Below are positions 1 to 7,254 of a DNA stretch of 15,264 nt, piece by piece. The notes below the pieces were generated by a model. It ran no database searches. It saw only the letters and a list, made by a program, of their open reading frames with translations, and was not told the origin of the DNA. The translations under genes were made by a program, and so were the position numbers. Source of the DNA: Burkholderiales bacterium UBA954. GTDB taxonomy: Bacteria > Pseudomonadota > Gammaproteobacteria > Burkholderiales > Burkholderiaceae_A. Location of the stretch: NCBI GenBank assembly GCA_002293155.1, contig DBCQ01000023.1, positions 1-15,264 of the forward strand, given 5' to 3'. The number at the start of each line of letters is the position of its first letter. The stretch's first letter is position 1.

Positions 1-34
1 GTTTTTAGAATGGCACTATCGTGAATTCCTTTAG
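1..34 (+). other. Possible 3' end of an unidentified upstream gene (partial)
   Basis: Two plus-strand frames stay open from the window edge into the pucC start. One ends at a TGA at 22-24 (last residues VFRMALS) and would overlap the pucC GTG as GTGA. The other ends at a TAG at 32-34 (last residues FLEWHYREFL). The second reads more like a natural protein tail; the first gives the overlap style seen throughout the ccm operon. Too little sequence is present to identify the gene. In known photosynthesis gene clusters bchM, bchG or pucA commonly precede PucC-family genes, but nothing here decides between them. Confidence 0.35.
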
Positions 35-1442
35 TAAAAATCTTGTTCAGGCGTGGACCAGTCTTGGTTCGCGATTCCTTCCCTTCGCAGACGCTGCGAC
101 ACCGGATGTTCCGTTGTCGCGTTTACTGAGGCTATCGCTCTTTCAGGTCTCTGTAGGGATGGCCTTAGTGCTTCTGATCGGCACGTTGAACCGCGTCATG
201 ATTGTCGAGCTAAAAGTGCCGGCCACGGTTGTCGCAGTCATGGTGTCTTTACCTCTTCTCTTTGCTCCATTTCGCGCCCTGATTGGATTTAAGTCGGATA
301 TCCATCGGTGTGAGTTGGGATGGCGTCGGGTGCCTTATATGTGGCGCGGAACCCTGCTTCAGTTTGGCGGTTTTGCCATCATGCCCTTTGCGCTCTTGGT
401 GCTCTCGGGCTCTGGTCAGGCGGCCAATGCCCCTGCCTGGTTGGGCCAGATTGGGGCCGCAATTGCATTCCTATTGGTTGGTGCTGGGCTACACATTACG
501 CAGACAGTAGGCCTTGCGCTTGCCACAGATCTCGTCCCCGAGGAATCGCAACCCAATGTTGTGGGCCTGATGTATGTGATGTTGCTGGTGGGCATGATTG
601 GTAGTGCACTGGTCTTTGGGGCCCTGCTGTCACCCTATAGTCCCGGCCGGCTTATTCAGGTTATTCAGGGAGCCGCACTCACGACGGTTGTTTTGAATGT
701 GATTGCGTTATGGAAACAGGAAACACGCGACCGTGGCCGGAAATCCTCCCCGATTCCTGATCCAACATTCGCGGAGTCTTGGGCAAGTTTCACAGGCAGC
801 CCAACGGCGATTCGACGTCTACTTGCGTTGGGCCTTGGAACGATGGCCTTTACGATGGAGGACGTCCTGCTCGAGCCCTACGGGGGCGAGGTTCTCGGCT
901 TAAGCGTGAGCGCAACGACATCACTTACCGCGACACTTGCCCTTGGTAGTCTGATCGGATTCGCACTGGCGTCGCGAATCCTGGGTAAGGGAGCAGATCC
1001 GTTTTGGATGGCGGGGTGTGGCGCCTGGTGCGGAATACCTGCTTTCGGTGCGGTCATTCTCGCCTCACCACTGCAATCACCGGAGCTCTTTGTTTGCGGA
1101 ACCTTTTTAATTGGATTTGGAGCTGGGCTCTTTGGCCATGGAACGTTGACAGCGAGTATGCGTGCTGCACCAAAGAATCAGGTGGGCCTGGCCCTTGGGG
1201 CCTGGGGCGCTGTTCAGGCAAGCGCTGCGGGTGTGGCAATGGCCCTTGGGGGCCTGATTCGCGATCTGGTGCTGTCGTTGGGCGAACCTGCACGCGATGG
1301 GTCGGGATTTGGCGACCCGGCAGGAGCCTATATGGTGGTGTACGGGATAGAGATCATCTTACTGGCCTGCACCTTGGTCGTGATGGCCCCCTTAATTCGT
1401 GCTCGAGATCAACAAAAAACGGTTGGTTCACTGGTAAAGTAA
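21..1442 (+). CDS. pucC: PucC/LhaA family MFS transporter (light-harvesting assembly / bacteriochlorophyll delivery)
   Basis: A 473-residue, very hydrophobic protein of about 12 membrane helices, the usual length of the PucC family. The N-terminal block (residues about 35-110) has the family signature: RLLRLSLFQVSVGMA, then GTLNRVMIVEL, PLLFAPFRALIG, a basic/acidic FKSDIHR loop and GWRRVPYMWRGTLLQFGG. The C-terminal half keeps GFGAGLFGHGTL and a long Gly/Ala-rich helix. PucC/LhaA proteins in purple bacteria support assembly of LH1 or LH2 antenna and may move bacteriochlorophyll to them. The start is GTG at 21; no good Shine-Dalgarno is visible, consistent with coupling to a gene reading in from the left. 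The paralog (lhaA, pucC or the bchG-linked ORF428 type) cannot be assigned without the upstream neighbour, so the symbol is a family label. It lies in the same direction as the ccm operon, separated by a small ORF. Confidence 0.88.
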   Translation: MNSFSKNLVQAWTSLGSRFLPFADAATPDVPLSRLLRLSLFQVSVGMALVLLIGTLNRVMIVELKVPATVVAVMVSLPLLFAPFRALIGFKSDIHRCELGWRRVPYMWRGTLLQFGGFAIMPFALLVLSGSGQAANAPAWLGQIGAAIAFLLVGAGLHITQTVGLALATDLVPEESQPNVVGLMYVMLLVGMIGSALVFGALLSPYSPGRLIQVIQGAALTTVVLNVIALWKQETRDRGRKSSPIPDPTFAESWASFTGSPTAIRRLLALGLGTMAFTMEDVLLEPYGGEVLGLSVSATTSLTATLALGSLIGFALASRILGKGADPFWMAGCGAWCGIPAFGAVILASPLQSPELFVCGTFLIGFGAGLFGHGTLTASMRAAPKNQVGLALGAWGAVQASAAGVAMALGGLIRDLVLSLGEPARDGSGFGDPAGAYMVVYGIEIILLACTLVVMAPLIRARDQQKTVGSLVK

Positions 1443-1481
1443 AACCTGATTTATTTTCTGATTACAAGAAGGGCGGTAACT

Positions 1482-1568
1482 ATGGAAGTCTGGCAGATTA
1501 TTCTGATTCTCTGGTTTGTCTTTGCAATCATCATGGCCGCAAATCATTTCAACCGCGGCGGGAAATAA
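1482..1568 (+). CDS. 28-residue single-span membrane protein, unrecognised
   Basis: An ORF of 28 codons between pucC and ccmA. It begins MEVWQII, continues as one unbroken hydrophobic helix (about residues 4-20, with Trp4 and Trp11), and ends NHFNRGGK, so by the positive-inside rule the C-terminus should be cytoplasmic. A purine-rich AAGAAGGG ends 8 bases before the ATG, a credible ribosome binding site and better than that of pucC. The ORF begins 39 bases after the pucC stop and ends 53 bases before ccmA, filling a gap otherwise empty in a tightly packed region. I do not recognise the family. Size and layout resemble small one-helix subunits of membrane complexes (for example the extra polypeptides seen around reaction centre-LH1, or small oxidase subunits), but this is inference only. 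Confidence 0.55.
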   Translation: MEVWQIILILWFVFAIIMAANHFNRGGK

Positions 1569-1587
1569 TCGCTTCTTTGGTTGAGTC

Positions 1588-1617
1588 CGGCCCCCGCTAA
1601 ATTGAATCAGGGGGCTG
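1588..1617 (+). promoter_or_regulatory. Hairpin covering the ccmA ribosome binding site
   Basis: GCCCCC at 1590-1595 pairs perfectly with GGGGGC at 1610-1615 around a 14-base loop. A G-U wobble and one more C-G pair extend the stem outward to 1588/1617. The right arm contains the AGGGGG that serves as the ccmA Shine-Dalgarno, 7-8 bases before the ATG at 1622. No U-tract follows, so it is not an intrinsic terminator. If it forms in mRNA it would mask the ccmA start unless a translating ribosome, an RNA-binding factor or temperature opens it. The pairing is seen directly; the regulatory role is inferred. Confidence 0.4.
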
Positions 1618-1621
1618 TTGC

Positions 1622-2227
1622 ATGCTGCGCGTCGTAAACCTCTCCTGCTCGAAGGGTGAGCGGATTTTGTTTTCAGGGGTTCAGGCCGAATTAAAACCCG
1701 GAGAGATCCTTCACGTTCGCGGTGAGAACGGCGTAGGAAAAACTAGTCTGTTGCGCATGGTGGTCGGGCTCTCGACGCCTGCCGCGGGTGACATACTCTG
1801 GAACGATGTTCCGATTTCCCGTTGTCGGGAGTCCTATCTTGAAAACCTTTTGTTTCTGGGCCACCACTCAGCCTTAAAGGCCGATCTCACGGCCACAGAA
1901 AATCTCTGCTTCTCATCGTCGATCGATGGCATGGCGCTGACCCAGGGCGCTGTGACAGCAGTCCTAGGCCAGTTTGGTCTCAAGGGGCGAGAGCAATTCC
2001 CTATCGAGTGGTTATCGGCTGGACAGAAACGTCGGGTGTTGCTTGCGCGTTTATCTCTTCGGTCGGCAAAGCTATGGGTTCTCGATGAACCCTTTAATGC
2101 ACTTGACATTAATGCGACAGAATTTTTGTTGCAGATGATCTCTGATCACCTTGCAGCGGATGGAATGGTGTTGATGACGAGCCATCAGAGCCTTGCATTG
2201 TCTAATGTGAGAGTCCTCTCACTATGA
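1622..2227 (+). CDS. ccmA: Heme exporter ATP-binding protein CcmA
   Basis: A 201-residue ABC ATPase, the normal CcmA length. Walker A is GENGVGKT (residues 34-41), the ABC signature LSAGQKRR (131-138), Walker B LWVLDEP (151-157, catalytic Glu156), and the switch His is His188. The Q-loop region reads FLGHHSALKADLT, the CcmA-type form without the usual Gln. In System I cytochrome c maturation the CcmABCD complex uses ATP to release heme-loaded CcmE from CcmC at the inner membrane; it is not thought to export heme itself. The start at 1622 has a GGGGG-type ribosome binding site inside a hairpin. It is the first gene of a complete ccmA-I operon and its stop overlaps the ccmB start as ATGA. Confidence 0.97.
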   Translation: MLRVVNLSCSKGERILFSGVQAELKPGEILHVRGENGVGKTSLLRMVVGLSTPAAGDILWNDVPISRCRESYLENLLFLGHHSALKADLTATENLCFSSSIDGMALTQGAVTAVLGQFGLKGREQFPIEWLSAGQKRRVLLARLSLRSAKLWVLDEPFNALDINATEFLLQMISDHLAADGMVLMTSHQSLALSNVRVLSL

Positions 2228-2892
2228 TCTCCGTGATGGCTGCGAGCCTGCATCGCGATTTATTGCTCGTGATGAGGCGCAAGAGTGAGGTCTTCACAGC
2301 ATTATTTTTCTTTGTGATTGTTGCCAGTTTATTTCCTCTCGGGATCGGGCCAGATCCGGGTCTCTTGCGCAAGATCGCCCCCGGCGTCATCTGGGTGTCG
2401 GCGCTGTTGGCCACTCTTTTGGGCCTCCAGAGGATCTTGGCCTCTGATTACGCTGACGGAACCTTGGAGCAGATGGCACTCTCACCGGCATCGCTCTCGG
2501 CGATGGTGGCCGGCAAGATTCTGGCCCATTGGCTTGTGTGCGGATTACCCCTAGTGGTCCTTGCCCCCGTGATTGGGCTTCAGTTTGACCTGGGGGCTTC
2601 TGCGATTGGTCTTCTGATGCTCACGCTGCTGCTGGGCACACCGACACTCTCGATGATCGGCGCGGTTGGCGCCTCACTGACGCTTGGCGCTCGGGGCGGG
2701 GGGGCATTGCTCAGCCTTTTAGTGCTTCCGTTATATATTCCGGTGTTGATATTTGGGGCGGGAGCAGTGAACGCACACCTTGCGGGTCTTGGGGCCGAAG
2801 GCCACCTGTCACTGCTGGCTGCCTTGTTCATTTTTGCTGCTGTGTTTGCGCCATGGGTCGCGGCAGTATCGATCAGGATTTCTCTTGAATGA
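2224..2892 (+). CDS. ccmB: Heme exporter membrane protein CcmB
   Basis: A 222-residue protein with about six membrane helices, matching the CcmB family in length and layout. The N-terminus is HRDLLLVMRRKSEVFTALFF, followed by FPLGIGPDPGLLRKIAPGVIW, then LLATLLGLQRILASDYADGTLEQM; these are recognisable CcmB family blocks. It is the permease partner of CcmA in the CcmABCD complex that frees holo-CcmE after heme is loaded. Its start overlaps the ccmA stop (ATGA at 2224-2227) and its stop overlaps the ccmC start in the same way, so stoichiometric production by translational coupling is likely. Confidence 0.96.
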   Translation: MISVMAASLHRDLLLVMRRKSEVFTALFFFVIVASLFPLGIGPDPGLLRKIAPGVIWVSALLATLLGLQRILASDYADGTLEQMALSPASLSAMVAGKILAHWLVCGLPLVVLAPVIGLQFDLGASAIGLLMLTLLLGTPTLSMIGAVGASLTLGARGGGALLSLLVLPLYIPVLIFGAGAVNAHLAGLGAEGHLSLLAALFIFAAVFAPWVAAVSIRISLE

Positions 2893-3647
2893 GTGGGTCA
2901 GTAATTCATTGGTTTCGATTTTCTAGTCCGGCGACCTTCTATCCGCTGGCGGGGCGTCTGATCCCGATCTTCTGGACCTTGGCGGCCCTCTTGGGTGCCG
3001 CCGGTTTGTGGATCGGATTTTTTGTTGCACCAACTGATGCAACGCAGGGGGAAGGCTACCGGATCATTTTTGTCCATGTGCCCGTCTCTTGGATGTCGAT
3101 GTTCATCTACCTCGTGATGGCCACTTGGGCGGGCATTGGTCTGGTCTTTAACACCCGGCTCTCATCGATGATGGCTCAGTCCCTCGCGCCAACTGGCGCA
3201 TTGATGGCTTTTCTATCGCTGTGGACAGGCGCCTTCTGGGGTAAGCCCATGTGGGGCACCTGGTGGGTCTGGGACGCGCGGCTTACCTCAGAGTTAATTC
3301 TCTTGTTTCTCTACTTAGGCTTTATGGCGTTGCAAGCCTCGATCGATGATCCGCGTCGGGCAGATAAAGCCTCAGCCATTCTTGCTCTAGTCGGCGTTGT
3401 GAATGTACCCATTATTTATTTTTCAGTGATTTGGTGGAATACCCTGCATCAGGGGGCCTCAGTCTCTCTCACCAAAGCACCCTCAATGGCCCAGACAATG
3501 CTCTGGGGCATGCTGCTGATGAGCCTTTGCTATTGGATGTACAGCATTGCGATGGCATTAACCCGGTTAAGGGCCATCATCTTGGAGCGTGAGGCACATG
3601 CCGAGTGGGTGACCCGCCTGCCTGAGTTGGCGGAGGTACGGAGATGA
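2889..3647 (+). CDS. ccmC: Heme handling protein CcmC
   Basis: A 252-residue, six-helix membrane protein of the HHP/CcsA family. The tryptophan-rich periplasmic signature WGTWWVWDARLTS is at residues 122-134. The two conserved axial histidines are His63 (in FVHVPVSWMS) and His187 (in WWNTLHQGAS), equivalent to the E. coli His60 and His184 positions. CcmC binds heme on the periplasmic side and promotes its covalent attachment to CcmE. All key residues are present, so it should be active. It overlaps ccmB by ATGA at 2889 and ccmD by ATGA at 3644. Confidence 0.97.
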   Translation: MSGSVIHWFRFSSPATFYPLAGRLIPIFWTLAALLGAAGLWIGFFVAPTDATQGEGYRIIFVHVPVSWMSMFIYLVMATWAGIGLVFNTRLSSMMAQSLAPTGALMAFLSLWTGAFWGKPMWGTWWVWDARLTSELILLFLYLGFMALQASIDDPRRADKASAILALVGVVNVPIIYFSVIWWNTLHQGASVSLTKAPSMAQTMLWGMLLMSLCYWMYSIAMALTRLRAIILEREAHAEWVTRLPELAEVRR

Positions 3648-3823
3648 TCTGGGGTTCCCTTGAGGCGTTCTTGGCCATGGGGGGCTATGGGGTCTACGTC
3701 TGGGGGAGTATGGGTGCTTGTTTTGTAATGGTATTTGTGGAACTCATCATGGTGAGAAGGCGTCACAACCGTATTCTGCGCCGACTAACGCAGGAACTGT
3801 CGGCCAATCAGGGCCGCGAGTAA
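3644..3823 (+). CDS. ccmD: Heme exporter small subunit CcmD
   Basis: A 59-codon ORF whose ATG overlaps the ccmC stop (ATGA at 3644-3647) and which ends at 3821-3823. The layout is classic CcmD: a short N-terminal region with FLAMGGYGVYVWGSMG, one membrane helix (about residues 17-37), and a strongly basic cytoplasmic tail (MVRRRHNRILRRLTQELS). CcmD is a one-span protein that holds CcmC and CcmE in the CcmABCD complex and is needed for holo-CcmE release. Sequence conservation in the family is weak, so the call rests on position between ccmC and ccmE, size, topology and the GGY-VW motif. Confidence 0.93.
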   Translation: MIWGSLEAFLAMGGYGVYVWGSMGACFVMVFVELIMVRRRHNRILRRLTQELSANQGRE

Positions 3824-3879
3824 ACCATTTGAGTTATTGAGCAAAAGAACTGCACGAGGGTAAGGGGTCGGGGAGAAAC

Positions 3880-4314
3880 ATGAAGCCGAGAAGTAAACGG
3901 GGTCTCGTAATTTTGTTCGGGGTGCTGGCGATCAGCGTTGCTGCTGGTTTTGTTTTAAATGCACTCAATAGCAATATTGCGTTTTTTGTCACCCCATCCG
4001 AGGTCTTCCAGGGTAAGGCCCCCAAAGCCCAGGTATTTCGCGTCGGTGGCATGGTGAAAGAGGGCTCAATCAAACGTGACAACCTCACGGTCAGTTTTGT
4101 GATTACCGATACGGCCAAAGAAATTCCTGTCTCCTATACTGGAATACTTCCCGATCTCTTCAAAGAAGGTAAGGGCGCTGTGGTTCAGGGCAAGCTTGAG
4201 CAAAGCGGTCGGTTTCTTGCCTCAGAAGTGCTTGCAAAACATGACGAAAACTATATGCCTCCAGAGGCCCAACATGCGCTCGATCAGGCGCAGAAAACGG
4301 TTGCTAAACCATGA
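3880..4314 (+). CDS. ccmE: Periplasmic heme chaperone CcmE
   Basis: A 144-residue protein with an N-terminal anchor (residues about 8-28 after a basic MKPRSKR) and a periplasmic OB-fold domain. The heme-binding site is [12 protein letters not shown]: His121 is the residue that bonds covalently to heme and Tyr125 its axial ligand. CcmE receives heme from CcmC and passes it to the CcmF/H ligase. This is the only ccm gene not joined to its predecessor by an overlap: 56 bases separate it from ccmD, and it has its own clear GGGGAG ribosome binding site 4 bases before the ATG. That suggests independent translation of the chaperone, perhaps at a higher level. Its stop overlaps ccmF by ATGA. Confidence 0.97.
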   Translation: MKPRSKRGLVILFGVLAISVAAGFVLNALNSNIAFFVTPSEVFQGKAPKAQVFRVGGMVKEGSIKRDNLTVSFVITDTAKEIPVSYTGILPDLFKEGKGAVVQGKLEQSGRFLASEVLAKHDENYMPPEAQHALDQAQKTVAKP

Positions 4315-6257
4315 TTGCTGAGATTGGCCACTTTGCGCTCATCCTCGCCCTATGCGCATCATTGATTCAGGGCGTCGTTCCCTTAATCGGGGCCCATAAG
4401 GGGCGTTCGGATTGGATTGCGCTTGCACGACCAACCTGTCAGGCGTCGTTTGTTTTAGTGGGTATTTCGTTTGCAGCACTGACATGGTCGTTTTATGTTA
4501 ACGATTTTTCTGTGGCTTATGTTGCCGGCCACTCGAATACGCAATTACCAACGATGTATCGGCTAAGTGCGGTCTGGGGCGGCCATGAGGGCTCCTTGCT
4601 GCTGTGGGTATTCATGTTGGTGTCTTGGGCGTTTTCCGTCTCCCAGCTCTCCAAAACGCTTGATTCAGCAATGGTGGCGCGTGTGTTGGCCGTCCTCGGC
4701 TTGATTACGTTTGGACTGCTGCTGTTTGTGCTGTTTACTTCCAACCCCTTTGATCGTTTATTTCCAGTACCCCCTGAAGGCCGTGATCTCAATCCACTGC
4801 TTCAGGATCCTGGCCTGATCTACCACCCGCCAATGCTCTACATGGGATATGTTGGGTTATCTGTGGCATTCGCGTTTGCAATCGCCGCTCTAATCGCGGG
4901 GCAACTCGATGCGGCCTGGGCTCGCTGGTCACGGCCTTGGACAACCGTGGCTTGGGCATTCTTAACGTTTGGAATTGCCCTCGGTTCGTGGTGGGCCTAT
5001 TACGAACTCGGGTGGGGGGGCTGGTGGTTCTGGGACCCCGTGGAGAACGCGTCCTTTATTCCCTGGCTCATCGCGACCGCCCTTATCCACTCACTGGCGA
5101 TGACAGAAAAGCGAGGGAGTTTTAAGAGCTGGACTGTACTGCTGGCAATCGCTGGGTTCTCAATGTCGCTATTGGGAACATTCCTCGTGCGTTCAGGGGT
5201 CCTGACATCGGTCCATGCATTCGCGACCGATCCAACCCGCGGCGTGTTTATTCTGCTGCTCTTCAGTGTGGTGGTGGGGACATCGCTCACACTCTTTGCG
5301 TGGCGGGCCTCTCAGGTAAAAAGTGTCGGCCAGTTTGAAATGGTATCGCGCGAGAGCTTTATCCTGATTGGAAATGTGTTCTTGGTTGTCGCTGCAGGTT
5401 CAGTGTTGCTCGGCACGCTCTATCCATTGCTTATCGATGCACTCAACCTGGGAAAAATTTCGGTAGGCCCTCCCTACTTCAATGCGGTATTCGTTCCCCT
5501 TATGACACCTGTCGCACTGCTAATGGCCTTCACACCCTTGATGCGCTGGAAGCAGGATCGTTTTGCAGAGGCAGTTCTGCGAATTAAATGGGCGGGAATC
5601 GCTGCTGGTCTGGCGGCTGTCGTTATCCCCTTCTCGATGGGCCAGTGGACACCACTGGTCGCCCTGGGGTGCTTTCTCTCGTTCTGGGTAGGGGGTTCTG
5701 TTGTTATTCAGGTGGCTGGGCGGCTTCGATCTGGGTTTCCACCGATCTCGTATTGGGGAATGCAGATTGCGCACTTTGGTATTGCTGTATTCATGGTTGG
5801 AGTCACCATGGTGGGCGGGTTCCAAGAAGAGAAAGATGTCCGCATGGATATCGGCGATAGCGTCACCGTCGGGGGGCACCAACTTATTTTTAAGAACCTG
5901 ACATCGTTAAGGGGCCCAAATTACATGGCCGCCCGGGGTACCTTCGAGATGCGTCGCGACGGTCAGGTCTTAAGAGAGCTCTACCCAGAGAAAAGAAATT
6001 ACTTCTCGTCGACCATGCCGATGACGGAGGCTGGGATTGATATCGGTCTCACCCGTGATATTTATGTTTCGCTTGGCGAGCCACTTGAGGGCTCTGCCTG
6101 GGCGGTGCGCGTCTACTACAAACCCTTCGTTGATTGGATCTGGGGCGGCTGCATATTAATGGGGCTCGGGGGATTTTTTGCGATCGCTGATCGGCGTTAC
6201 CGTACCGCGAAGATAAAACGTCATAGTCTGGCGCTGGGGCCCAAGGCCGCTGCATGA
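4311..6257 (+). CDS. ccmF: Cytochrome c heme lyase subunit CcmF
   Basis: A 648-residue protein with about 14-15 membrane helices, the full CcmF length. The WWD motif [15 protein letters not shown] lies at residues 235-249. The four functional histidines are present: His172 ([10 protein letters not shown]), His260 (ALIHSLAMT), His302 ([10 protein letters not shown]) and His488 ([10 protein letters not shown]), matching the E. coli 173/261/303/491 set that holds the stable heme b and the WWD heme. A large periplasmic loop (about 505-600) follows. CcmF with CcmH and CcmI attaches heme to the CXXCH of apocytochromes c. Overlaps of ATGA link it to ccmE and ccmG. Confidence 0.98.
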   Translation: MIAEIGHFALILALCASLIQGVVPLIGAHKGRSDWIALARPTCQASFVLVGISFAALTWSFYVNDFSVAYVAGHSNTQLPTMYRLSAVWGGHEGSLLLWVFMLVSWAFSVSQLSKTLDSAMVARVLAVLGLITFGLLLFVLFTSNPFDRLFPVPPEGRDLNPLLQDPGLIYHPPMLYMGYVGLSVAFAFAIAALIAGQLDAAWARWSRPWTTVAWAFLTFGIALGSWWAYYELGWGGWWFWDPVENASFIPWLIATALIHSLAMTEKRGSFKSWTVLLAIAGFSMSLLGTFLVRSGVLTSVHAFATDPTRGVFILLLFSVVVGTSLTLFAWRASQVKSVGQFEMVSRESFILIGNVFLVVAAGSVLLGTLYPLLIDALNLGKISVGPPYFNAVFVPLMTPVALLMAFTPLMRWKQDRFAEAVLRIKWAGIAAGLAAVVIPFSMGQWTPLVALGCFLSFWVGGSVVIQVAGRLRSGFPPISYWGMQIAHFGIAVFMVGVTMVGGFQEEKDVRMDIGDSVTVGGHQLIFKNLTSLRGPNYMAARGTFEMRRDGQVLRELYPEKRNYFSSTMPMTEAGIDIGLTRDIYVSLGEPLEGSAWAVRVYYKPFVDWIWGGCILMGLGGFFAIADRRYRTAKIKRHSLALGPKAAA

Positions 6258-6784
6258 AGGCAAAGTTTTTAATTCCGCTGGTTGTTTTTATCATCTTGGT
6301 TGGATTTCTGGCAGTCGGTCTGCAGCTCAAGCCGAGTGAAGTACCCTCTCCGTTGATTGGAAAACCTGCACCAGTATTTACTCTGCCAACTCTGGCGGAC
6401 CCGAAAAAGACATTTTCTCCATCGGATTTCAAGGGAAAGGTCTGGCTCTTTAATGTCTGGGCATCTTGGTGTGTGGCCTGCAAAGAAGAGCATCCTGTTC
6501 TGATGAATCTGGCTAAGCAAAATAGGGTCGCAATCGTGGGGCTTGATTACAAAGATCAACGTGATGCGGCGCTCACATTCCTTCAACGAGGAGGGGACCC
6601 CTATCTCTTTTCGGTCGTTGATCAGAACGGCCGGGTGGGGATTGATTACGGGGTGTATGGCGTTCCGGAAACCTTTCTGATTGATCGCGAGGGAGTAATT
6701 CGATACAAACACATCGGCCCCGTAACACCAAGAGTTCTAGAAGAAAAAATTCTGCCGCTGGTGGCCGTATTGAGCAAGCCATGA
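6254..6784 (+). CDS. ccmG: Thiol:disulfide interchange protein CcmG (DsbE)
   Basis: A 176-residue thioredoxin-fold protein with an uncleaved N-terminal membrane anchor (residues 5-23). The active site is WASWCVACKEEHP with Cys73 and Cys76, and the cis-proline loop is GVPET at 136-140, both typical of CcmG/DsbE. It reduces disulfides in apocytochrome c CXXCH sites and/or CcmH in the periplasm, drawing electrons from DsbD/CcdA (not in this window). It overlaps ccmF and ccmH by ATGA. Length and motifs are complete. Confidence 0.96.
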   Translation: MKAKFLIPLVVFIILVGFLAVGLQLKPSEVPSPLIGKPAPVFTLPTLADPKKTFSPSDFKGKVWLFNVWASWCVACKEEHPVLMNLAKQNRVAIVGLDYKDQRDAALTFLQRGGDPYLFSVVDQNGRVGIDYGVYGVPETFLIDREGVIRYKHIGPVTPRVLEEKILPLVAVLSKP

Positions 6785-7254
6785 GGCAGCACGGTCTTCC
6801 GCTAATCCTAGCGTTTCTATGTTCCGTGGGTTTCGCCCAGACAAATCCCAAAGAGGCGGCCCCCCTGGCACAGGACCCGATCGTCGAGAAACGTCTCAAT
6901 GAGATCTCAGAAGAAATGCGCTGTCTCGTTTGCCAGAATGAATCGCTCGCCGGGAGTCGGTCAGAACTCGCGCTTGATCTCCGAAGAGAAATCCGTACGC
7001 TAATTAAAGAGGGAAAGAGTAATCAAGAGATACGCGATTTCATGGTGTCGCGCTACGGAGATTTTGTTCTCTATCGCCCCCCAGTAAAATCTACAACGCT
7101 GCTGCTGTGGATTGGCCCGTTTGTGCTGATGGTGGGCGGGTTCTTTGCCTTAATGGTTGCCTTAAAGCGGCGCAGAAACAATAGGCCGACCACAACACTC
7201 TCTGTAGCGGATATTCAAAAGGCGGAGACACTGCTCAGAGGCGAAAAACAATGA
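6781..7254 (+). CDS. ccmH: Cytochrome c maturation thioredoxin-like protein CcmH
   Basis: A 157-residue protein with a signal peptide (cleavage likely after the Ala in GFA-QT, about residue 19), a periplasmic three-helix domain carrying the MRCLVCQN motif (Cys48 and Cys51), a C-terminal membrane helix (about 105-127) and a basic cytoplasmic tail. It takes part in thiol reduction of apocytochrome c and forms the heme ligase with CcmF and CcmI. This is the short CcmH form; the TPR part fused to it in E. coli is a separate gene here (ccmI, next). ATGA overlaps join it to ccmG and ccmI. Confidence 0.96.
   Translation: MRQHGLPLILAFLCSVGFAQTNPKEAAPLAQDPIVEKRLNEISEEMRCLVCQNESLAGSRSELALDLRREIRTLIKEGKSNQEIRDFMVSRYGDFVLYRPPVKSTTLLLWIGPFVLMVGGFFALMVALKRRRNNRPTTTLSVADIQKAETLLRGEKQ

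Noticed and set aside
1004..1600. Plus-strand ORF of 198 codons running from within pucC past its end
   Set aside because: It is out of frame over the conserved pucC C-terminus, rich in Trp/Cys/Arg/Gly as expected from a shifted frame, and also overlaps the 28-codon ORF that has a proper ribosome binding site.
5520..5882. Minus-strand ORF of 120 codons antisense to ccmF
   Set aside because: It lies wholly inside the conserved ccmF coding frame, has no ribosome binding site and an atypical His/Pro/Arg-rich composition; a shadow.
6049..6483. Minus-strand ORF of 144 codons across the ccmF-ccmG junction
   Set aside because: Antisense to two well-supported genes, with low-quality composition and no promoter context.
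6269..6712. Minus-strand ORF of 147 codons opposite ccmG
   Set aside because: It mirrors the ccmG frame, which has intact thioredoxin motifs; no family resemblance in the antisense protein.
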